Origin: Seminavis robusta
Taxonomy: Eukaryota; Bacillariophyta; Bacillariophyceae; Naviculales; Naviculaceae
Length of the DNA: 64,000 bases
Direction of reading: 5' to 3'
Assembly: GCA_903772945.1 (NCBI GenBank)
Contig: CAICTM010000118.1
Span: forward strand, 1-64,000
This document shows, piece after piece, positions 41,168 through 51,819 of the stretch. The position numbers and the translations under genes are program-made. Numbering within the stretch: position 1 is the stretch's first letter; each line of letters opens with the position of its first letter. The notes below the pieces were generated by a model that was given only the letters and a program-made list of their open reading frames with translations, made no database searches and was not told the DNA's origin.

Positions 41168-44100
41168 TTAGGTAACACCCATGCTCTTTCCGCCAATGCA
41201 GGGACCACAATAGTCATTGACGTAGTACTGTAGAATGTGAGAATTCGCCTCATGGATGCAAAGTGTTCGGAACCCCTGGTGGCTTGAAGTAAAGTGACAC
41301 ACATAGACCATAAGGACTCCACAGGGGAAGTCCTCCGATTCACAATAAGGCACCAATCCATCATCATCATCTGCATCAAAACCATAGTGAGGATCCTGTC
41401 TGGGAATTTCTGGATCAACCTTTGGTTGCTGCCAGTTTTCACTCGTTTCTGTCATGGAACAATTGAAGTTGGCTTCAATCATCATGTCATCGATCCCAGC
41501 AACTATGCCTTGATGCTCAACCTGGAACAGCATAAACAGGGAGTTGTTCTGGAAGTGGTCTGCTTGAACTGTAAGCTCGATCAGGTGCTTGGCATCATTG
41601 GCAGACCCAAATCCAAGGTTTTCTCCATAAAGGAGAACACTCTGCCACCATGAAATGCCATCAATTGAGCCTTCATAGTATTGTCGGCTGCTGGATCTTG
41701 ATGATCCCAAATGACTGAGACGAACAAGGCTCTCACCAATCAACAAATCAACGAAGTTTTCAGCTTCCCAATCATCCATAGTGTACAGCACAAATTCAAT
41801 GGTGACTGTGCTAGCTGAGCTTCCACCTGGTCCATCTGCAATGAAAAAGGTTTGTGAGAAGTTCTCATCCATGTTGCCTCCCAATGGACCAAGGAATCTT
41901 GTAAAATTTGCATGATGCATGGCAATTCCATTTGTCCAGTTATTTTCTGCTCCTGTTGGCTCAAAGTCCTCCTCATAGACAATCATGGAAGCAATGCAAT
42001 CCTCATGCAGTGTCTGCTGCAAACTTGATTCGCTTCCAAGCTGTCTTGACTGTTGCTTATCCGCCATTTCATTGGCGGCAATGGCTTCCATATCTTCATC
42101 TTCTGACTGTGTTTCTCGAAGATGTGATGTTCCTCCGACAATATTCACTTTTCTTTCATTGTCCTTGTAGGTGTCCTGATCTTTATCTTCTTCCCTATGA
42201 ATTTTAACGTGCTGTGACCTGTGAGCATCCTCAGCACCTGCTTCTGGAGACGGAGATGGACAATTAGAAATCATATGGCCCGAGTAGGGCATGTCAGGGC
42301 ACGTTGGAGGCTCAGTGCCTTTTGCTTCTGTGAGTTGGGAAACTCTGACTGTGGCAGGACCTGGCTGCCTTGCTGCTTCTGCAGATGGTGCAACTGGTTC
42401 AGTTCCCTTTCCCTGATCTTTTGAATTTGAGGCTGAGGGAGATTCTGGGTGCTTTGTTTCAGAGGGTGTTGTTACACCTGGTTGCCCAGCTACTGAAGAC
42501 TCTGATTTGTGTTTGGATTCAGTCCTGTGATACTCAACCTTGATAGTAGGGAACTCTTCCATGGGCTGTCCTGATTCTGAAGCTGCCGCTGATGGTGTAT
42601 GTGCTGGCTTTTCATCTTCAAGCTGCACCTTTGATCCCCTGGATACTGTGACTGTGGTTGGACTTGCAGTATCTTCTGGTTCTTCAGTTGGGCATGTTGG
42701 GCTAAGTGTTGGGACAAAGGTTGGATAACTGGGCTGTTCAGCTGCTGGTTTCTCACTTTTCACAATAGGAGTCAGAGGGCATATTGGGGCTTTGGTTGGG
42801 GCAAAGCTAGTTGGTGCCTCTGTTGTTGAAGGCACATTGGGAGTGGGTTCTTTGGGAGGGGCAAAAAACTTCTGTGTTGGTGTTGGTATGCTTGATTCTG
42901 CAATTGAGGGCTCCATGGATGCCACACTTGGCCCATGACTGGGAAAACCTGTTGGTCCACTTGTAGGCTGGATGGTAGGAATTTTTGTGGGAATGTTAGT
43001 TGGTTCCACTGTGGGTACATCTGTTGGCTTCTGAGACGGTGTTGCTGTGGGTTTGTTAGTGGGTTCAATTGTGGGTATGTCGGTCGGTTTCTGGGATGGA
43101 GTTGCAGTGGGTGCATTGGTTGGTTTCAATGTTGGGGTGCCTGTAGGGCCATTACTTGGCTTCTCAGTAGGTTCATAAGTAACTTCAATAGTGGGCCTGC
43201 CGGTTGGTTTGTGTGATGGGGTTGTTGTGGGTCCATCGGTTGGTTTCAATGTAGGGGTCTCTGTAGGTCGGTCAGTAGAAGGTTTGCCTGTTGGAGTTGT
43301 TGTGGGACTTCCTGTTGGTTTCTGTGTTGGCAATGTTGTGGGTCCCTCAGTTGGCTTAAAGGTAGGGGTCTCTGTGGGCCCCTCGGTTGTAGGGGTCTCT
43401 GTTGGAGCAATTGTTGGACTGTCTGTTGGATTCTGAGAAGGGGCCAGGGTTGGTGCACTAGTTGGGTTCAGGGTTGGCAACTCGGTTGGTTGACTAGTAG
43501 GTATCCCACTTGGTCCTGGAGAAGGTGGTGTTGTTGGCACGCTGGTTGGTACACTGCTGAGCACTTCAGTTGGTTCTGGACTTGTCAGCTGTGATGGTTG
43601 AGAAGAGGGAGCAATGATAGTAGGAGATGATGTGGGCCTTTCAACAGCAGCAGGTTGCTCAAACTTTGAGGGTGGCTTTCTTTTTGGACCCTCAGTCGGG
43701 CGTGGAGAAGCAGAAGGTCTGCCAACAGCAGCAGGCTTCTCAAAGTAGTCAGAAGGGACCTGGCTGTTGACACCAACGGTTGGGGTGCCAGTAGCAGAAG
43801 GTCTGCCAACAGCAGCAGGCTTCTCAAAGTAGTCAGATGGGAAGAAGCTTGGAGCTTCAGTTGAAGAAGGCCTCTGTACCGCTGATGGTTGTCCATACTC
43901 GGTTGGAGGTTTTCTTTTGGGACTCTCTGTTGGAACACGTAACGTTGTGGGTCTGTTAAATGAAGCAGGCTTTTCAAAGTAGTCTGAAGGGAAGTAGCTT
44001 GGAGCTTCTGTCAATGGACCATCTGATGGTCTATGTACTGCTGCTGGGTTCTTATACCGGTAGCCGGAAGACGGCTTTCCCTTGGGTGTTTCAGTTGGGA

Positions 44101-47100
44101 CTGGTGATGTTGTTGGCCTGTGAAAGGAAGCAGGCTTCTCAAAGTAGGAAGAGGGGAAGAAGCTTGGGGCTTCAGTTGAAGAAGGCCTTTGAACAGCTGC
44201 TGGCTGTCCATACTCGGTTGGTGGTTTCCTTTTTGGACTCTCTGTCGGGACACTTAATGTTGTGGGTCTGTTAAATGAAGCGGGCTTTTCAAAGTAGTCA
44301 GAGGGATGGGTGCTAGGCGAATCAGCAAAAACTTCAGGTGAAGGCCTATGAACTGTAGCAGGTTTCCCATATTGTGTTGGAGTGGGCATGTGTGGAACAG
44401 AAGCTGGCTTATTAAATTCCGATGGTGGCTTTGGAGGGGTGTAAAACATCACTGAAGGATGATTTGAAACAGAAGGGGTATGTTCATTTGGTGGTCTTGT
44501 GACTGATGCTGGGGTCTCAAAGGTCTCAAGAATTGTTGGTTGCCCAGTTGTGGGGCTGTTGCTTGGGCTTCCAGGTGGAACTGTAGGCATCCTTGTGACT
44601 GCTGCAGGGGCCTCAAAGGTCTCAAGAATTGTTGGTTGCACAGTTGTGGGGCTGTTGCTTGGGCTTCCAGGTAGAACTGTAGGCATCCTTGTGACTGCTG
44701 CTGGGGCCTCAAAGGTCTCAAGAATTGTTGGTTGCCCAGTTGTGGGGCTGTTGCTTGGGCTTCCAGGTAGAACTGTAGGCATCCTGGTCCTGCTGCTGGG
44801 GTCACAAAGGTCTCAACAAAGGGGCCGCACAGTAGTGGGGCTGTTGCCTGGTGTTGGCCACGAAGGCCTCATAGTGACTGCTGCAGGTGCTTCAAAGGTC
44901 TCAACAAAGGTTGGCTGTCCAGTTGTGGGGCTGATGCTTGGCTTTCCAGGTTCAACTGTGGGCATCCTTGTGACTGCAGCAGGGGCTTCAAATGTCTCTA
45001 TCATTGTAGGCCCTGAAGTAGAAGGGACAGTTGGTACTGATGGGGCGGCACTCTCCTCACACTCATAGAAGCCAGTGATCACCAAGTCGTCAATTCCGGC
45101 GCTCTCCTCTGAGATAGGCTTGGAGGCTGAAGCTTGGAATGACAGGGTCATCTTGCTGTTGTCCAACACTTCATTCGGGATTGTCAAGAGAATGGTGTGC
45201 TGCTTCTCCACATTTGTCTCATTCTTCATGATGCTGATGCCACGATTTGGGGGGATGCTCTCCCAGGTAATGCCACCAGCTTCTCCAGAAGCAGGCTCGC
45301 CAGTGCTGGTGCTCTCCAACTCTCCAAGGTCAACACTGATGCCATTGACAACCACAAATACCTTGTCTGGGGGAGTCCACTTGTCCAGCATGTACAAAGA
45401 AAACTGAATGGTTACAGAGTTTGCCTCTGTTGGATCTTCTTCATTTGCTGACAAGGGTATTTCAAACTCCTGATAGATCTGACTGTTTCCTTGTCCCAAA
45501 AGACCCAAGAACTGGGAGCCGTCCTCTCTTCTGGAAACTGAGCCACCAGTCCACGAATCCACTGATCCGTCACTCTCAAAGTCTTCCTCTACAATGACAA
45601 CTTCCGGGTAGCACAACTTGTTGCCCGGTGTTGGCCAGGAAGGCCTCCTAGTGACTGCTGCAGGAGCTTCAAAGGTCTCAACAAAGGTTGGCTGTCCAGT
45701 AGTAGGACTGATGCTGGGCTTTCCTGGCTCCACTGTAGGCATCCTTGTGACTGCAGCAGGGGCCTCAAATGTCTCTATCATTGTAGGCCCTGCAGTAGTC
45801 GGGACAGTTGGTACTGATGGGGCGGCACTCTCCTCACACTCATAGAAGCCAGTGATCACCAAGTCGTCAATTCCGGCACTCTCCTCTGAGATTGGCTTGG
45901 AGGTTGAAGCTTGGAATGACAGTGTCATCTTGCTGTTGTCCAACACATCATTTGGGATTGTCAAGAGAATGGTGTGCCGTTTCTCCACATTTGTCTCATT
46001 CTTCATGATGCTGATGCCACGCTTTGGGGGGATGCTCTCCCAGGTAATGCCCCGCTTCTCCAGAGCGGCTCCCAGTGCTGGTGCTCTCCAACTCTCCAAG
46101 GTCAACACTGATGCCATTGACAACCACAAACACCTTGTCGGGGGGAGTCCACTTGTCCAGCAGATACAAAGAAAACTGTACAGTTACAGAGTTTGCCTCT
46201 TTGGGTCTTCTTCATTTGCTGACAAGGGTATTTCAAATTCCTGATCGATCTCACTGTTTCCTTGTCCCAAAAGACCCAAGAACTGGGAGCCGTCCTCTCT
46301 TTTGGAAAGTGAGCCACCAGTCCATGAATCCGCTGATCCAGCACTCTCAAAGTCTTCCTCTACAATGACAACTTCGGGTAGCATAACTTGTTGCCCGGTG
46401 TTGGCCAGGAAGGCCTCTAGTGACTGCTGCAGGGCTTCAAAGGTCTCAACAAAGGTTGGCTGTCCAGTTGTGGAGGCTGATGCTTGGCTTTCCGGTTCAA
46501 CTGTGGCATCCTTGTGACTGCAGCAGGGCTCAAATGTCTCTATCATTGTAGGCCCTGAGTAGAGGGACAGTTGGTACTGATGGGGCGGCACTCTCCTCAC
46601 ACTCATAGAAGCCAGTGATCACCAAGTCGTCAATTCCGGCGCTCTCCTCTGAGATTGGCTTGGAGGTTGAAGCTTGGAATGACAGGGTCATCTTGCTGTT
46701 GTCCAACACATCATTTGGGATTGTCAAGAGAATGGTGTGCCGTTTCTCCACATTTGTCTCATTCTTCATGATGCTGATGCCACGCTTTGGGGGGATGCTC
46801 TCCCAGGTAATGCCCCGCTTCTCCAGAGCGGCTCCCAGTGCTGGTGCTCTCCAACTCTCCAAGGTCAACACTGATGCCATTGACAACCACAAACACCTTG
46901 TCGGGGGGAGTCCACTTGTCCAGCAGATACAAAGAAAACTGTACAGTTACAGAGTTTGCCTCTTTTGGGTCTTCTTCATTTGCTGACAAGGGTATTTCAA
47001 ATTCCTGATAGATCTCACTGTTTCCTTGTCCCAAAAGACCCAAGAACTGGGAGCCGTCCTCTCTTTTGGAAAGTGAGCCACCAGTCCATGAATCCGCTGA

Positions 47101-48286
47101 TCCAGCACTCTCAAAGTCTTCCTCTACAATGACAACTTCCGGGTAGCATAACTTGTCGCCCGGTGTTGGCCAGGAGGCCTCCTAGTGACTGCTGCAGGTG
47201 CTTCAAAGGTCTCAACAAAGGTTGGTTGCTCAGTTGTAGGGCTGGCGTAGGCATGTCTGGCTCAACTGTAGAAGGGAGTGTGGTAATAGCTGGGGCTCCG
47301 AATTCACTTTGAGTGGAGGGCAGTATGCTCGGTTGTGGCGTCGCTTTAGGCTTCCGAGTTATGACTGCAGGAGCAGCAAACTGTAACTTTGGGCTTGCTG
47401 TTGGAATTAAAGTGGTGTTGCCATCACCTCTCTGGGGAATCGATGTCGGCGGCGTTGGGTGGTGAGTAATTTTCGCGCCATGGTCCGAAAAAATCGTCAA
47501 AGTGGTTGGCCTAAACACATATCTTCCACCTTCCGTGTTAGTAGTTGGGCTTTCTCCTCTGTGCTTCTCAACGGTTCCAGCACTGACATACTTGTCGCGT
47601 GGGGCTTGGGTTGGAGCCCGTGTTGGGGCCATTTTGGACCCTCTTGGTGCGCTCTTGAGACTGGCCACCGGTAATTCTGTCTTGGGCATTGATGCAACAG
47701 TGGGTTCCTCAGAGATTGTTGGCTGCTCTGAAGAGCAAAAGCGCCCATCCAACATGTTTCCATAGCAATCATCCCTGGTTGGTTCTTGTGTGGCAATTGG
47801 AGCTGCAGTAGGCCATTTTCTTGCTGCTGAAGTGAATAAGGTGGATCTTGGAACAATGACTTGCTTGAGTTGCCGACAATCTGGATCATCTGGTTGATCA
47901 AGACATTTCATTGGCAGTGGTTCGGTCTTGTCCATCTTGTTTCTGTCCAACATTCGAACGTGCATTGGAGGCGGTGCAGGTGGGCAAAACTTGACCTTTT
48001 CTGGATCATCATAGTCACAATCAAGTCGCCCGTGTTCGAATCGGTTTCTATTCAGGAAGCCGCTGAAGAAGCGATAGAACAAGAGCCCCTTCTTTTTGAT
48101 GCCATCTCGAACATTTTGAATCGACGGCCGATTAAGCGCCTCTGTTGAACGAGATATCGCTTCTTCCGATTGTCCGCTAGCGTATTGGCAGAGAAGGACG
48201 ATGGTTATTATGATACCGCAACAGGCCACTTTCGCAGGACGTCGTCTCCGTCTTGGCGGCAAATCGGTCCTCTGTCGCCTCCTCAT
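41168..48286 (-). CDS. giant secreted mosaic protein, copy 2
   Basis: The start is ATG at 48286 (MRRRQRTDL); the frame is open a little above it. It appears intronless. A strongly basic start is followed by a hydrophobic core CCGIIITIVLLCQYASG (signal peptide). The cassette shared with copy 1 comes next (NRNRF, LDCDYDDPEK, DPDCR, STLFTSAARKWPTAAPIATQ, DDCYGNMLDGRFCSSEQPT). Then three beta-sandwich-like units (47140-44990), three 32-residue units, the FEKPASF/KPPT repeats, the PTxxPT tract, an acidic Ser-rich linker, a fourth module (about 41975-41470: EDFEPTGAENNWTNG, FTRFLGPLGG, SQTFFIA, AGIDDMMIEANFNC) and a Cys tail (PYCESEDFPC, VYVCHFTS, TLCIHE, DYCGPC). Clean frame runs 41168-44782 and mostly to 46030. 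Short deletions break it at about 44790 and in 46040-47250, probably consensus errors. Predicted extracellular, with the same role as copy 1. Confidence 0.78.
42900..43560 (-). repeat. Pro/Thr (PTxxPT) repeat tract, copy 2
   Basis: Counterpart of the tract at 26430-27040, with the same unit order and only scattered substitutions plus one 12-bp difference (the KPSEKPTDRP part is shorter here). Likely an O-glycosylated stalk. Confidence 0.85.
43620..44340 (-). repeat. FEKPASF/KPPT repeats, copy 2
   Basis: Units of about 50-54 residues like those in copy 1, but fewer (about five). They alternate KPPTEYGQPAAV and KPSSGYRYKNPAAV endings and finish with two short units of KPAAVGRPSA. Confidence 0.85.
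44490..44800 (-). repeat. three 96-bp (32-residue) units, copy 2
   Basis: Units of LPGSPSNSPTTGQPT and ILETFEAPAAVTRMPTV, spaced exactly 96 bp and nearly identical. This shows the clean form of the unit that is expanded at 32560-33960 in copy 1. Confidence 0.88.
44930..47240 (-). repeat. three tandem beta-sandwich-like modules, copy 2
   Basis: Same module as at 33990-36290, with CCAGTGATCACCAAGTCG recurring at about 45071, 45851 and 46612 (steps of about 780 and 761 bp). The module nearest 45000-45610 is fully open. The other two contain short deletions at positions where the clean units differ. Confidence 0.8.
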
Positions 48287-49925
48287 CTTGCCACAGATGT
48301 GTCGCAACGATAAGCACCGGTCCGTTGCCTACCGCAAAAGGGTAAACGATTCCTTGCTTGCTTGGTTTCGATCGAAAGCATTGGTCTTCATCTTCAGGAT
48401 GCGAGCTGATTGTTCAACAAAGCACCTTGTCTCCTCGAGTCAGAATCTGGCAACAAAGAGAAATTTAATGCTTTGAGACGCGTTTAGATTGGAGCATTAA
48501 TGAGACTGGCAGATAAATGTTTCAAGTATCTTTGAGTAAAGATTTAAAGGAATGAATGGATTCAGCTTCAGGTTGTAAACTTCTTGAATTTCGATTCCCG
48601 ACCCCAGCTGCCAAAGCGCAACGTGCCAGTAGCCTACAATCCAAGGTTGCTTGGGGGCAAGTCCCAAACAGGCTACCTTGGGTTCCGCTCCGGTGTTGAT
48701 TGAAATGGTTAGCCACGGACGTGGACTGGGCAACTACGAAGCGGATCAAAATGTCTAGAAACGAAAAATCTGAAATCAAATAGATGGTCACGTCCATGCT
48801 GTCCACCCAATGCAAAAACACACGCACATCAAATGACTGGGCACAGATGTTTGCTGCTGACCAAGATCCATGGCTGATTCCTTCTTTTTTCAGCACCTTG
48901 TCAGTTCTGGATGGACAGACTAGCACTCGTTCGCTCAACCGATTCATGAAAATTGCATTATGCCGATGTCATGACTTTGGCTGCCTTTTTGTCTTCCTCT
49001 GTGAATCAATCGAATCCGTCACTGGCATCTTTCTTGGTGTGAAATTCCAAAACAGCCGCAACCTCTTCTTCCTCACTTTCACAGCCATGTCATGATGGGT
49101 GTGCACAAAATGGAAGCAATCATCATTATCTATCTGTTCTACGCTGCCCACTGCGCCAGGCTTGGTTTTTCGTGTTGTTGCGTGTTTGTGAGCACTTTGA
49201 TGTGGGTCTTGCCCGTCTCTTGGGTGTCTGGGTGGAGAACTGCTTTTCAGCTTGCATGTGCGCCAAGTGAAAGACTCACAATGCAGCTCCCCCACCTGAC
49301 TGCATCATCATGTCATTCAAGACACCCTGCAACTGAATGGCTCATTCGGCCCGTTCTCTGGCTTCCAAATCCATGAATGACAAACAAGAGGCTCCCAGAC
49401 CACATCGAAAGGCCACACCAATGACAGCTCCTATTACTAACTAGCTAGTTAGTGGGCTTTGGAGGAAGGGCGGATCAATTCAGCGTTTCATAATCGTAAT
49501 CAATCTTTTATAGTTAGGGCTATTGCGGTACCGGTACAGTACAGTACCTGTGCTGTGCGGTGTACGATCAGCGACGCAGACCACCCGGGCATTGGATTTC
49601 AATGGCGGCAAAACCTTGATGTCCCGTGTGTCCATGTCGTGTCACTTGAAGACTGAAACAGCGACAGTGAGACGGTGCTCGAGACCTCCATCCTGCCACT
49701 TCTGCTCAATGGTCTTGTCTTGCATCGCTGCAGATCGAAGGAGGCTCCATTAGCTAGCAAGCGCAGCTGCCATTCCGATATCTAGACTAGCTATACTTGT
49801 TCGTTGAAGGGGCCAGATTGGGTACCATTCTACAATATTCTATCTATTCTATCTACCTTCAGTTAGTTAGTGAAGAAGCCAAGCAGAGTCGAGTCAGTGA
49901 TTTCGAACAAACAACAACCAGCACC
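48287..49925. other. divergent intergenic region
   Basis: About 1.6 kb between the start of mosaic copy 2 (minus) and the ankyrin gene (plus). It should hold both promoters. At 49525-49550 is GGTACCGGTACAGTACAGTACC, a palindrome-rich cluster. Open frames on the minus strand (48522-48947, 48969-49295) show no domain. No RNA gene was recognised. Confidence 0.55.
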
Positions 49926-50923
49926 ATGTCGATAGTAGGAAAACGCATGAAACCGCCTTCGCCTCTGAGCAAGAGCATTATGAATGACCGGTGGGAAGAA
50001 GCTCTGACAATTGCTCGGAATCAACCAGAAAAGGCCAAGATTTGGGGATGGCGCCATGGTTTCTTTGAAGGACTCAAGGACAGCAATGTGTTGCCCTTGC
50101 ACGAATGTCTCGTGGGCAACGGTCCTGTCGAGGTGGTCCATGCTCTGATTTCCGCGTATCCCAAGGGTGTCCAACAAAAAGAAAGTTCGTACCAACGGCT
50201 GCCACTGCATTGTGCCTGTCGGAAAAATGCCAATCCAAGAGTGGTCGAGCTCCTATTGGAAGCCGATGCCGAGGCAGCCCTAGTAGCAGATTCCCTGGGG
50301 AGATTGCCGCGTGAGTATACATACCGTACATGTCTTTATTTGAGGCGAGGCGAGGCTACTGTGTGTTTCTCATTATTCCCATTTGAAAATCTCTTGTTTG
50401 GCTCAATGATACCGGTATGGCCCGTAATACTCAGTCCACTATGCCCTGTCCAATGGCGCCAACGATGAGGTTATTACATTGCTGTTGAAATACCACCCCA
50501 ATTCTGCCAGAGGGTGTGACAATCGAGGATGGACACCGTGAGTGCTTCCGTCTTTAGCCAGTACAATTGACATGTATGCATATGGATCATGAGCCCCTCT
50601 AACTCTTCTGTTCTGGAATAATATATGGATTGCTTTCTTGGGTGTTTGTTTGTTGGTTGGTTTGGTTTGGTCGCACACACAGACTACACGTAGCCTGTGG
50701 AATGGGTGCGTCGACACACGTTGTGAGTATGATTCTGAATGCCTATCCCGAAGCGTGCATTCTGAAAACGCGAAAGGGGTCCCGTCCGGTCAAATGTATC
50801 AATCCAAAAGCAGGCAACAAGGAGGAAGTCAAAGCAATACTGCAAACCAAAAAGAAGCATTTGGACGCCAACTATCGTCCAGCACTCCCTGTCAAGCAGG
50901 GCTCAGAGAGGACTTTGGTCTAG
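49926..50923 (+). CDS. ankyrin-repeat protein, 242 aa, three exons
   Basis: The start is CACCATGTCG. Exons 49926-50310, 50435-50537 and 50683-50923 join in frame through GT-AG introns of 124 and 145 bp (donors GTGAGT in both, acceptors CTCAG and CACAG). Both splice junctions rebuild ankyrin units: LPLHYALSNGANDEV and TPLHVACGMGASTHV. Four or so repeats are visible: LPLHECLVGNGPVEVVHALI, LPLHCACRKNANPRVVELLL, LPLHYALSNGANDEVITLLL and TPLHVACGMGASTHVVSMIL, each followed by YP- or DA-containing turns. This is the ankyrin subtype abundant in diatoms. It has no signal peptide or membrane segment, so it is a probable cytosolic or nuclear protein-interaction scaffold. The partner is unknown. Confidence 0.88.
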
Positions 50924-51819
50924 CATAGCAGATCGCCGTCAATGTCTTTTTTCTTGCACGCGAAGAAACAAAAAATCTGCCTGTGCCAATATTAAAAAAC
51001 ACACACACACTACAATCTTCAATCAGTTTGTGACTTACTTACGGTAGCAATGGTTGTACAGTATCATCATCATGTCATGGAAACGGCTGGCTTTTTGCTT
51101 GGTGGCTTTTTTTACAACGTGGGATCGACGATTGGCTGGCATCATTTCATTTCACTGGCCCACTACTAGTTGACACATACATCCCTACGGTAGTGATCGA
51201 GCATTGGCTCCAAAAGCCGTCCATTCCAACAATCAATTAGAAGAATCTATGACTTTGTCTTGTGTTCGTGCTACCGGTACCGTACCGTAAGACACCTGGA
51301 ACGACTAATTCGACCGTTCTCACTGACGATGGCAGCACCAGTTGTGGTACAGTAACACCTCCAGTGGAAGCTCCGACGCCACAACTGGGAATTCCCCTTT
51401 AGCGCCTGCGTTTGTCACTTCCTTGAGAGCAACACCTGCGAAGAAGCGAAGAATTCGTCTATAGTCGCCGCACGTTCGCTGCAGGCAGCTTCTTTGCTCG
51501 ATCGATCGATGTCGTGACCGCATAAAGGGCAGACTAATTCTCCGGATCATCAGTCATCCAAAACTATAGAGTTATATGTACATGTGTGGTGGCGGGGTGA
51601 AGTTGGGAAAATGTACGTGCATGGGGCGTCATTTGCGGAGAGAGAAACGTGTGGCGTTGCAATGCACGTTGGAGAAAACACTCCCCTAGTCTTCTTGCGA
51701 GCTTGAGGAAGCAGCTCGAAAGCCCTGATTCTTCATACCTCGATTGTGCCGACCGGAGGGTGGTCACCTAGGCAGTTACATCGGCACCATCTTCTTTGCC
51801 GAAGAAAAACGTGGTCCGT
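50924..51819. other. convergent intergenic spacer
   Basis: About 900 bp between the stops of the ankyrin gene and the receptor remnant. It contains an (AC)n stretch at 50997-51010 and a TACCGGTACCGTACCGTA cluster at 51271-51288. No coding region is supported. Confidence 0.55.

Noticed and set aside
48522-48947. 141-codon minus-strand frame in the spacer before the ankyrin gene
   Set aside because: No recognisable domain, no codon bias, and it overlaps other equally long frames. It could not be supported as a gene.
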